Assembly: GCA_000433415.1 (NCBI GenBank)
Contig: FR890559.1
Location: 1-15,442 of the forward strand
Length of the DNA stretch: 15,442 nt
Direction of reading: 5' to 3'
Source: Clostridium sp. CAG:448
GTDB taxonomy: Bacteria > Bacillota > Clostridia > Oscillospirales > CAG-272
Part shown: in pieces, positions 6,093 through 12,872 of the stretch
Layout of the letters: each line of letters begins with the position of its first letter
Numbering within the stretch: the stretch's first letter is position 1
Notes under the pieces: model-generated
What the model was told of the DNA's origin: nothing
Database searches by the model: none
The model's input: the letters and a program-made list of their open reading frames with translations, nothing else
Translations under genes and position numbers: made by a program

Positions 6093-7823
6093 TTAAATTC
6101 TCGTCATAATGTTAAGCTTTTCAACATTCGATACCTTTGCTATTGCTGCAGAGAGCAACTCAAATTCATTGGTCAACGCTATTACGATTTTTGTACCTGA
6201 TGCAATCAAATCATCATACGTTTTGATGACAGCATTTTTTCTTTCTTTTTCTTTCTTTTTCGCCAAAACCATCATAACCAATCCTGCAACAGCGACACCT
6301 ACAGTAACGACGGCAACCCCATTCTTTGATATAGCAAGCACTACACTAAATATAAGACCTGCAGCCAGCATTATAATTCCAAGAATAAACATTGCACCGG
6401 GTTTAATTGCTGCAAGTTCAACTGCCTTCTGTTGCTCGAATTTATCTTTGATCTTTTGGATGAAAGAAGTCTGCTCATCCCGACCTTTAACGTCGGATTT
6501 GATGTCACAAACTGTAGCGGAAACTTTGTTGGGGTACGCGACCTTTGATTCGTCTATAAATTCGTCATATCCACCCTGTATATACTTTTTAGTGAATTTG
6601 ACGGCGATTCTACGTTCCGACTCGTTCTTGGTACCCTCATCGTTGTATCCGGCTACAGATTCTTCAAGAAGATCCATAAAATTGACAGGTCTTAAATATT
6701 TTTCTCTTTTTTCCCTCTCGCGCTCGATTTGTTTCTTTGCGAGAACCTCATCTCCCTCATACTTCTTTACGAGCAAGTAGTAGTCTCTTTCTTGCTTGAG
6801 CGAAACCTCCTCAGGGTCAACGTCACTTGCAAGATTCATCAGATATTCGTCAAGTGCATGGCCGATTTCGTCCCGCTCTTTGTCATCTATCACAAAATTG
6901 ATAATCTTATCAAAGTAATTGCTGATAATGGGCGTTGTATTCTGACGGTCTATGTATTCACATACCGTACTGAGATCATCTTTAGAAAATTTCAAAAGAT
7001 TGGGAATAGACTCCGCCATCGGTCGTACGTTACCATCCTTTGTCGCAATGAAATTTTTCTTCCAATTTTCTTTCTGACGGGATTCAAAATCCTTGAATTG
7101 TGCACTATTTCCGTCACCACCTCCGGCAAGATCCTCGATCCAATAGTTGACGATATCATCAACACGGCTGTCGGGAGCACCGAACAATCCGTTGACATAT
7201 GCATTGATAAACAGCATAAGTCCTCTTGAGATTTTATTTGCGGACTGTCTCTTCAGGTAGAACATAAGCCAAGCATTACTTGCCTCAATACGCTTATTCC
7301 TTCTGCACACCAACGCCATAAGAGGTGCCGTATTGTCGGCATTTCTTGCAAGTGCCTCATCAAGTGCTCTTTGTACGAGCGCGGAATCTCCCGATATCCA
7401 TGCAGAAAGGGCAACAACACAGGGAGACAACCAATAACCTGGCGTTGCAAGGAGAAGTTCTTCTGCGATGCGGTTGATTGTTTCTGTTTTCACGAGATTC
7501 TTTGACGTAGACTGAAGAATACCAAGCATATTATTTCTGACCTCTTCATATTTGCCAAACATCTTCGCATAATCCTGGTTGACTCTGACGATTTCGGTAA
7601 TGGCGCGCTGCAATGCCGCGAGCTTTTGCTGCTCTTTTCTGAATTGCGCAACGTAGCGTTGAAGCTCTGCGATACGCTGGCGGTTCACCTCGACCTCTTT
7701 TTGAGTGATTACGATTTGACCTTGTGCCACCAAAATGTTCGTGTTAGTCAAGACAACATTTGAATTAACCGTTGCAATCTGTTTCGAAAGTTGATTTAAC
7801 GCCGAGCTTAATTCATCTGCCAT
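6093..7823 (-). CDS. Large coiled-coil/helical protein with two C-terminal membrane segments, conserved but uncharacterised type
   Basis: 576 residues; the ribosome site AAGGAGG is 8 bases before the ATG. Residues 1-105 form a long coiled coil (MADELSSALNQLSKQIATVN, then VEVNRQRIAELQRYVAQF). About 105-460 is a helical soluble body with repeat-like helices around LLLATPGYWLSPCVVALSAW and DEALARNADNTAPLMALVCR, reminiscent of TPR-type packing. Hydrophobic segments at ~475-498 and ~502-521 predict a membrane hairpin, followed by a basic stretch KKKEKERK and a helical tail. I have a sense of similar MADEL... proteins in other Clostridia but know no assigned function. It lies second in the operon, 36 bases after the zinc-ribbon protein. 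It could tether the zinc-ribbon/SPFH proteins to the membrane. A DNA or nucleotide-binding motif was not seen. Confidence 0.82.
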   Translation of the reverse strand: MADELSSALNQLSKQIATVNSNVVLTNTNILVAQGQIVITQKEVEVNRQRIAELQRYVAQFRKEQQKLAALQRAITEIVRVNQDYAKMFGKYEEVRNNMLGILQSTSKNLVKTETINRIAEELLLATPGYWLSPCVVALSAWISGDSALVQRALDEALARNADNTAPLMALVCRRNKRIEASNAWLMFYLKRQSANKISRGLMLFINAYVNGLFGAPDSRVDDIVNYWIEDLAGGGDGNSAQFKDFESRQKENWKKNFIATKDGNVRPMAESIPNLLKFSKDDLSTVCEYIDRQNTTPIISNYFDKIINFVIDDKERDEIGHALDEYLMNLASDVDPEEVSLKQERDYYLLVKKYEGDEVLAKKQIEREREKREKYLRPVNFMDLLEESVAGYNDEGTKNESERRIAVKFTKKYIQGGYDEFIDESKVAYPNKVSATVCDIKSDVKGRDEQTSFIQKIKDKFEQQKAVELAAIKPGAMFILGIIMLAAGLIFSVVLAISKNGVAVVTVGVAVAGLVMMVLAKKKEKERKNAVIKTYDDLIASGTKIVIALTNEFELLSAAIAKVSNVEKLNIMTRI

Positions 7824-7859
7824 AGCCCATTCCTCCTTAGTATATAAAAAATTTGGTAA

Positions 7860-8846
7860 CTAAATTTTGGTTGCGCTTTTGTATTCTTGTACCAATTTGG
7901 ACAGCCCATCGGAAAACTTTATCCGATACGACTCATTTTCCATCTCAGATACAATCGCCTGGACCTTTAAGATATACTCATCATAAAATTTTCTGTTGAT
8001 GGTTTTGGCATAATATTTGCCGTTTTTAAGCGGACTCTCGGGGTTATTTTGGATCGCACCTATCAGCGCATAGCAGGTTTTGGGTATACTGCAATATGCG
8101 GCAAGTTTTCTGTATGTTTCCGCCATCTCGCCTGTCATAAAGCTATGATCGGCCCTTTTCGCGATAAAGTTCGGCGAGATCGAATCAACATACTCCCTGG
8201 TTTGGACAGGGGTTTGTCTGTTATTGTACAGAAAAGACAACACCTGATTTTCATAAGGCATTACCCTCGGATAAACAGCTTTCATATAGGCAATCAGTTC
8301 CCCGATGGTCTCATTGTCAATACGGACGCCCGGCAATCCGGACATAAAGGAGTCCAGCTTTGAAAATTTCTTATTCAAAACCATATCGCCGAAACCGACA
8401 ACAAATTTTGCCGTAAGATTATCCGCATCGTGTTCAAGAATGCTGTTTGCAAGGTTCAGAGACGATTTTACGTCCGCCCCCCAAAAAGCCTCCTTCATAT
8501 TTTCAGTCATTCCGACAATATCGACACCGGGCGATTTTCTCGCCTGAATCTTGATTGCTTCTGCTGTCGCATTTGCCAAGGTATTTTTGCGCTCTATCTC
8601 GGCTTCCTGTTCTTTCACCTTCAGATTTTCTTCGGCAATGATTCTGTCGCTCTTCGCTTTTTCCTGGGCATCCAGCCTTCTTTTCCATTCACGACACTCA
8701 TTAACAGTATCTTTTATTACGCGATCTTTATTTTGGAGGTATTGTTCATATTCTTCTTTCGAAAACTTGCTGTCGCAGTGTTCACATGAAAACTCTTTCT
8801 TAAGTTCGTCATATGTTAGTTCACCTCCACAGTGCATACATTCCAT
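7860..8846 (-). CDS. Zinc-ribbon coiled-coil protein (YdjG-like), first gene of the operon
   Basis: 328 residues from the ATG at 8846, chosen because AGGAG lies 8 bases upstream and the zinc ribbon then starts at once; an in-frame ATG at 8945 would add 33 residues with no family character. Residues 1-26 are a TFIIB-type zinc ribbon: C3-x-x-C6 (MECMHCGGEL) and C21-x-x-C24 (FSCEHCDSKF). Residues ~27-110 form a charged coiled coil (AQEKAKSDRIIAEENLKVKE); 110-328 is a helical domain of unknown fold. There is no signal peptide or membrane helix. The layout resembles Bacillus YdjG-type zinc-ribbon proteins that partner an SPFH protein, and the operon indeed ends with one. The ribbon may mediate protein-protein contact rather than nucleic acid binding. 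Domain call secure, role inferred. Confidence 0.85.
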   Translation of the reverse strand: MECMHCGGELTYDELKKEFSCEHCDSKFSKEEYEQYLQNKDRVIKDTVNECREWKRRLDAQEKAKSDRIIAEENLKVKEQEAEIERKNTLANATAEAIKIQARKSPGVDIVGMTENMKEAFWGADVKSSLNLANSILEHDADNLTAKFVVGFGDMVLNKKFSKLDSFMSGLPGVRIDNETIGELIAYMKAVYPRVMPYENQVLSFLYNNRQTPVQTREYVDSISPNFIAKRADHSFMTGEMAETYRKLAAYCSIPKTCYALIGAIQNNPESPLKNGKYYAKTINRKFYDEYILKVQAIVSEMENESYRIKFSDGLSKLVQEYKSATKI

Positions 8847-9100
8847 ATACAAATCTCCTGTTAAAAAATATCGGTCAGACTGCAAATCGGCTCTGACAAA
8901 GATCCCGCGTGTTTGGAAACTACCGCAGCCATATATATCAAACATTCAAGAAACTACATTTTCCGACATCGTTAATTATCTTATCATATATTTGTCAATA
9001 GAAAAAAAGACATAGTTTTTAAAAAAAAAAAAAAATTAAAGTATTGCAATATATGCGGAGCAAAAACGGAATTAGATATCCGGGCAGAGGTTCCGCTCTC
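8847..9100 (-). promoter_or_regulatory. A+T-rich upstream region of the zinc-ribbon/SPFH operon, probable promoter
   Basis: About 250 bases without a gene. On the - strand a TTGACA lies at 8998-8993, and GATAAT/TAATTA-like -10 candidates follow 12-15 bases later, closer than ideal, so the exact promoter is uncertain. A run of 15 A preceded by five T (about 9016-9035) acts as an UP-element-like A/T tract just upstream. This stretch also marks the change from A+T-rich accessory DNA to the GC-richer right part. Confidence 0.4.
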
Positions 9101-9103
9101 TAC

Positions 9104-9149
9104 ACAGTCCCAGTGCCGATCTCCACAGGGCGGCACCGGGGCTGTTTTT
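9104..9149 (+). terminator. Strong terminator-like hairpin, T-run on the + strand
   Basis: ACAG-T-CCC-A-GTGCCG pairs with CGGCAC-C-GGG-G-CTGT around an ATCTCCACAGGG loop and is followed by TTTTT on the + strand. It lies 15 bases beyond the stop of the - strand AbrB-like gene, where it may also end that transcript, but the T-run is on the other side. No + strand gene lies upstream. Confidence 0.55.
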
Positions 9150-9163
9150 CTATGTATTTGCGC

Positions 9164-9340
9164 TCAATCCAGTCCGATTCTTTTGGACAAATCCATCAAA
9201 GCATACACAAATCGTAGGGTGGGTGTCAATGTTGTCTGTGCCGGGTCGCCCTCGCGAATACGCATGGTGCGACGAATCTCCTTGGGAATCACAATTCGTC
9301 CGAGTTCGTCGATTCTTCTGACAATTCCTGTAGCCTTCAT
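9164..9340 (-). CDS. AbrB/SpoVT-like DNA-binding protein, N-terminal domain only
   Basis: 58 residues; AAGGAG stands 8 bases before the ATG. Residues 1-33 (MKATGIVRRIDELGRIVIPK, then EIRRTMRIREGDP) are a near-consensus SpoVT/AbrB swapped-hairpin DNA-binding domain, which dimerises and binds DNA as a transition-state or sporulation regulator. Family members continue with a strand such as LEIFTDREGEVILKKY and, in SpoVT, a GAF-like domain. Here residue 34 onward (AQTTLTPTLRFVYALMDLSK) does not match and the gene stops at 58, with no continuation found in another frame. It is therefore truncated or its 3' end has been replaced. The missing last strand of the AbrB fold makes independent function doubtful, although the start signals are intact. 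Confidence 0.72.
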   Translation of the reverse strand: MKATGIVRRIDELGRIVIPKEIRRTMRIREGDPAQTTLTPTLRFVYALMDLSKRIGLD

Positions 9341-9621
9341 ATTTCATTCTCCTTCTTCCCTCCTGCTCGCCGACGTCCGCTCCTCGCCGCATGGATGCGA
9401 CTGTGCAGTACGTTTCCGTATTCTTCTGCAAACCGAAGCTGTTTTCGTCTCTTTCGCAGGTCTTTTGAACACACTGCTATTATTTGTGTGCGCGGGATGT
9501 TTTATCCATGCAAACGCCTCTGCACGGACAGGAAAAATCTGGGCATACGTTCACACATTCGGAATTTGGGAAATCAAAGTGCTCTGCCCCGGCTACGAAA
9601 CTGCAAGAATCACGACCCATC
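9341..9621. other. Gene-free stretch between the AbrB-like gene and the nadE terminator
   Basis: About 280 bases. Frames open on both strands here have no ribosome site and no family-like composition. Apart from the ribosome site of the AbrB-like gene at its left end, I see no clear promoter, repeat or RNA. Confidence 0.45.
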
Positions 9622-9660
9622 AAAAAGGGCTGTATCAGGCACACTGTGCCGACGCAGCCC
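9622..9660 (-). terminator. Rho-independent terminator of nadE
   Basis: On the - strand GGGCTG (from 9660), an inner GGCA...TGCC stem, then CAGCCC followed by TTTTT ending at 9622. It starts 20 bases after the nadE stop. Confidence 0.85.
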
Positions 9661-9679
9661 ACATATATTCATTTCATCA

Positions 9680-11629
9680 TTATAGCTGTTCGGCACGGGC
9701 AATCCAGAGAGCGGCAGAAGCATCACTGGGCATGCGCCAATCGCCGCGGGGAGAGAGGCAGATCGATCCGATTTTAACGCCGTCCGGCAGGCAGCTACGC
9801 TTGAACTGCTGCGTAAAGAACCGGCGGTAAAAATTCAGCAGCCACTTTTTCACCGTTGCCCCGTCAAAATCATCCGTGAAAGCGCGGGTCGCCAACGCGT
9901 ACACTTTTTCCGGTGTAAAGCCGAAACGAACCGTGTAGTAAAGGAAGAAATCGTGCAATGCGTAGGGTCCGACAATTTCCTCGGTCTGCTGTGCGATCTC
10001 CCCCTTTTCGTCGGGAGGCAACAACTCCGGGCTGATCGGCGTATCCAGAATGTCCCGCAGGACGGCACTGCTGTTTTGGAAAATATCATTCTGCATAATA
10101 CTGTCGATCATCCAACGCACCAGCGTTTTGGGCACACCGGCATTGACCCCATACATACTCATATGATCGGCATTGTACGTGCACCATCCAAGCGCCAATT
10201 CACTCAGGTCCCCGGTTCCCACTACCAGTCCGCCGATTTTTCCGGCATAATCCATCAGCACCTGTGTGCGCTCACGTGCCTGGGCATTTTCAAAGGTAAG
10301 ATCATACTGATACCTGTCCTGACCGATATCGGCAAAATGCTTCTCAACCGCTCCCGCGATCGGAATTTCCACCGCGGTAATGCCGAGACTGCGCATCAAT
10401 TCCCATGCGTTGCGATAGGTGCGGTCAGTGGTGCCAAAGCACGGCATGGTAATCCCGACCACGTCGGTCAACGGTCTCCCCGCACGACGGGCCGCCTCGG
10501 CACTGACCAGCAGGGCAAGCGTTGAATCCAATCCGCCGGAAATACCGATAACAGGGCGCGCGTGGGTAATGTCCATCCGCTTTTTAAGCCCCATCACCTG
10601 CATTTCAAAAATGCTCATGCACCGCTCGGCACGGTCGCGCCTCTCACTCGGCACGAAAGGTAGCTTATTGACACGGTAAAATGCCAGGTCCTCCGGAGAG
10701 GGTGCACATGGCACACACACGGTTCTGCAGGGCAATACCCCGGAGAAAACGGCTGTACTCTGCGCATAGGTCTTGACCTTGAGACGATTGGCGCGAATTC
10801 TGCCCAAATCAATATCACTGCAGAGCAGATAGTCCCCGTCAATATTCTTTGCATTTTCGGCGAGCACCCTGCCCCCCTCGCTGACCATGCTGTGACCCGA
10901 AAAGATCAGGTCGGTGGTAGACTCCGTGCATCCCGCGGAAACGTACACATACGCGCTCATTTGCGCGGCAGACTGCTGTTGAACCATGTTGCGGCGATAA
11001 CGGCGTTTACCGATCGTTTCATTGCTTGCAGAAAGATTCACAAGCACCTCTGCCCCGTGCAATGCAAGCAAGCTGCTCTGCGGTACGGTTGCCCACAGAT
11101 CCTCACAGATTTCAGCGGAAAACCGGAAAATACCGGTGTCAAAAATCAGATCCCGTCCGATCGGTACCGGTTCTGCCTGTATCTCTTCCAGCTGCATCCG
11201 GGCAACGGACAACTCCGTACAGGGCAATTCCGTCCCGGACGTAAACCAACGCGCCTCGTAAAACTCGTTGTAATTCGGAATATACGTTTTCGGAACCACT
11301 CCATAAAGTCTCCCGCCCTGCAAAATCGCGGCACAGTTATACAGCTTTCCCTCAACGGCAAGCGGCAAACCGACCGCCAGAACCGTCCGCAGGTTTCTGC
11401 TTGCCAGGAGCAACTGCCGCAATCCCTGCAGGGTCTCCTCCAAAAGTGTCTTCTGAAAGAACAGATCCGCGCAAGTGTATCCGGTCAATGCCAATTCCGG
11501 AAACACAGTCAATTGTACCTGTTTTTTGTCTGCCTCTTCTGCTTTGGCAATGATCTGCCCGACGTTTTCACGGACATTTCCCACCGTAACGGCAGGAACC
11601 GCAGCAGCAACTCTAATCAATTCCAGCAT
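9680..11629 (-). CDS. nadE: Glutamine-dependent NAD+ synthetase
   Basis: 649 residues from the ATG at 11629, which has AAAGGA 7 bases upstream; the in-frame ATG at 11650 adds seven residues with no support. It makes NAD+ from nicotinate adenine dinucleotide, ATP and glutamine in the cytoplasm, the last step of NAD synthesis. The N-terminal nitrilase-type glutaminase domain has its Glu-Lys-Cys triad: E45 (FPELALTG), K114 (VPKTYIPNY) and C175 (AEICEDLW). The C-terminal synthetase domain carries the PP-loop SGGLDS at 364-369, then GTGDLSELALGW. Length fits the two-domain form, which does not need free ammonia. It has its own promoter, leader and terminator, so it is a single-gene unit. Glutamine supply links it loosely to the downstream-lying synthetase and asnB genes. 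Confidence 0.96.
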   Translation of the reverse strand: MLELIRVAAAVPAVTVGNVRENVGQIIAKAEEADKKQVQLTVFPELALTGYTCADLFFQKTLLEETLQGLRQLLLASRNLRTVLAVGLPLAVEGKLYNCAAILQGGRLYGVVPKTYIPNYNEFYEARWFTSGTELPCTELSVARMQLEEIQAEPVPIGRDLIFDTGIFRFSAEICEDLWATVPQSSLLALHGAEVLVNLSASNETIGKRRYRRNMVQQQSAAQMSAYVYVSAGCTESTTDLIFSGHSMVSEGGRVLAENAKNIDGDYLLCSDIDLGRIRANRLKVKTYAQSTAVFSGVLPCRTVCVPCAPSPEDLAFYRVNKLPFVPSERRDRAERCMSIFEMQVMGLKKRMDITHARPVIGISGGLDSTLALLVSAEAARRAGRPLTDVVGITMPCFGTTDRTYRNAWELMRSLGITAVEIPIAGAVEKHFADIGQDRYQYDLTFENAQARERTQVLMDYAGKIGGLVVGTGDLSELALGWCTYNADHMSMYGVNAGVPKTLVRWMIDSIMQNDIFQNSSAVLRDILDTPISPELLPPDEKGEIAQQTEEIVGPYALHDFFLYYTVRFGFTPEKVYALATRAFTDDFDGATVKKWLLNFYRRFFTQQFKRSCLPDGVKIGSICLSPRGDWRMPSDASAALWIARAEQL

Positions 11630-11639
11630 ATTTTGTTCC

Positions 11640-11745
11640 TTTCCCGGCACCCTTACTTTTCATACATCCGGTTTCTTTTTTACGGCGTGTACAAAAGGCC
11701 TCCGCGCACCTGGTCGGCACGTATCCTTGTACAAGCGCCCAATCA
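11640..11745 (-). promoter_or_regulatory. Structured leader of nadE
   Basis: The ~110-base untranslated leader contains a perfect 10-base palindrome CTTGTACAAG (11735-11726) starting about 9 bases after the expected transcription start. A longer stem is possible, in which TGTACAAGG pairs with CCTTTTGTACA (11698-11688) across about 25 bases. It could be an operator or an RNA switch; I do not recognise either of the known NAD riboswitch classes. Confidence 0.4.
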
Positions 11746-11750
11746 TTGCT

Positions 11751-11779
11751 ATTATACCACAAATCTGCCTTTCTTGCAA
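11751..11779 (-). promoter_or_regulatory. Promoter of nadE
   Basis: On the - strand: -35 TTGCAA (11779-11774), 17-base spacer, perfect -10 TATAAT (11756-11751) within GTGGTATAAT. Transcription would start near 11744. Confidence 0.8.
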
Positions 11780-11862
11780 CCGATTTCCGAGGGGATCGTA
11801 CAATTCTTTTCAGAGCTGTACGGCCCCGCTCTTATTTACCGGTCAGAAAACAAGTGCGTGGT

Positions 11863-12717
11863 TCAGATGGTACCGGTAATCGTCAATGTGCTGGTGCCTG
11901 GGGTTACAACCCACTCACCGGTGGTCGAATTCTGCGCATAGGTGGCGGCAGGAACGGTAATCTGCCCCGGAACACTGACAAATACACCGGTCGTACTGTC
12001 ATAATTGTACTGTGTGCCTGCGGTCCAGACCGCGCCGTTGAAAGTGACCGCAATCGATTTCAGAACCGGCAAAAAGGTATCTGCCACGCTGACCTGATCC
12101 GACGCATCCGCCGCCGTGTTTCCGCGGTTTTCAATCAAAAAGGTATAAGTGATCTGTCCGTTTTCGCTGACGGTCGCGGGGGAAAGCGATTTTGTGATTC
12201 CAAGCAACGGCTCCGTATCGACGCGAACCGTCGCCTCCGCCGTCACGGGCGTATTGATTCCGCCGCCGCTGACGGTAACGGTATTTTCGATCTGCGCACC
12301 GTCGGCAAGCGGTGCGTACTGGTTCACCAGTGTTTCATAAAGCAAAATAGCATTCCCGTTGGCAGGAACGCTGATACCGTTCAATGTCAGGGGTGACGTA
12401 GACCCGATGGCGGGTGCCGCCTGCAAAATACCGTTGACATAGTACTGCACAGACCCGTCCCGGTAGGTTAACGGAACTGCCGTTCCTGCGCCGATTGTAT
12501 ACGCGCCAAGGTTATCCGTAACGGTCAACCCGGTCAGCGGCGCTGTGCCGGAATTCACCAGGCTGATCGCATAAACCACGCTCCCGCCCTGCGTATAGAC
12601 CTGCAGCAGCGGCGTTTTGGTGACGGAAAGAATATCCACCAGTTCCCCGGTGGCAATATTGGATGTGGTACTGATCCCGTTATAGGACAGTGTTGCCTGA
12701 TTGTAAAAGGTTGCCAT
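11863..12717 (-). CDS. DUF11-type repeat protein (TIGR01451-like), function unknown
   Basis: 284 residues from the ATG at 12717, with AAAGGAG 7 bases upstream; an open frame runs further back but across the promoter and terminator. Two beta-sandwich DUF11-like repeats are visible. The first, ~32-150, includes VVYAISLVNSGTAPLTGLTV and TDNLG; the second, ~175-284, has LGITKSLSPATVSENGQITY, then TFLIENRGNTAADASDQVSV. The composition (Thr, Val, Gly, Asn; very few Lys) is that of a structural repeat protein. Unusually for this fold there is no signal peptide, membrane helix or sorting signal, and it starts MATFYNQATLSYNG directly. Similar stand-alone proteins occur in Clostridia without known role. 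Exported DUF11 proteins are surface or adhesive, but this one may stay inside the cell or leave by an unseen route. Confidence 0.85.
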   Translation of the reverse strand: MATFYNQATLSYNGISTTSNIATGELVDILSVTKTPLLQVYTQGGSVVYAISLVNSGTAPLTGLTVTDNLGAYTIGAGTAVPLTYRDGSVQYYVNGILQAAPAIGSTSPLTLNGISVPANGNAILLYETLVNQYAPLADGAQIENTVTVSGGGINTPVTAEATVRVDTEPLLGITKSLSPATVSENGQITYTFLIENRGNTAADASDQVSVADTFLPVLKSIAVTFNGAVWTAGTQYNYDSTTGVFVSVPGQITVPAATYAQNSTTGEWVVTPGTSTLTITGTI

Positions 12718-12772
12718 CTCTCTTCTCCTTTCGGTTTTCAGGAAGCCGCAATCATGCGCGACCTCCATCCCC

Positions 12773-12802
12773 ATTATATGCAGAAACGACAACCTCCGAC
12801 AA
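12773..12802 (-). promoter_or_regulatory. Promoter of the DUF11 gene
   Basis: On the - strand: TTGTCG (12802-12797), 18-base spacer, perfect TATAAT (12778-12773). It lies directly after the asnB terminator, 55 bases before the start codon. Confidence 0.65.
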
Positions 12803-12848
12803 AAAAAGAACAGAGCCCCGCCCGGGAAAAGAGCAACCGGGCGTGGGC
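12801..12848 (-). terminator. Rho-independent terminator after asnB
   Basis: On the - strand GCCC-A-CGCCCGG, loop TTGCTCTTTTC, then CCGGGCGGGGC, followed seven bases later by TTTTTTT (to 12801). It separates the glutamine synthetase-asnB unit from the DUF11 gene, and its T-run overlaps the -35 box of the next promoter. Confidence 0.75.
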
Positions 12849-12872
12849 ATACGCAAAAGAGCACAAATCAAT

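Noticed and set aside
9016..9035. Poly-A run considered as a poly(A) tail of a retroelement or a programmed slippage site
   Set aside because: It is upstream of a bacterial operon, not in a gene, and no reverse transcriptase or target duplication is nearby.
9480..9662. 60-residue Cys-rich - strand frame after nadE
   Set aside because: It starts inside the nadE terminator hairpin and has no ribosome site; composition looks random.
9183..9830. 215-residue + strand frame spanning the AbrB-nadE gap
   Set aside because: It overlaps the AbrB-like gene and the nadE 3' end antisense, has no ribosome site and includes the nadE terminator.
10892..11941. 349-residue open frame on the + strand
   Set aside because: Shadow of nadE; Arg/Gln/Cys-rich, no family features, and it runs through the nadE promoter.
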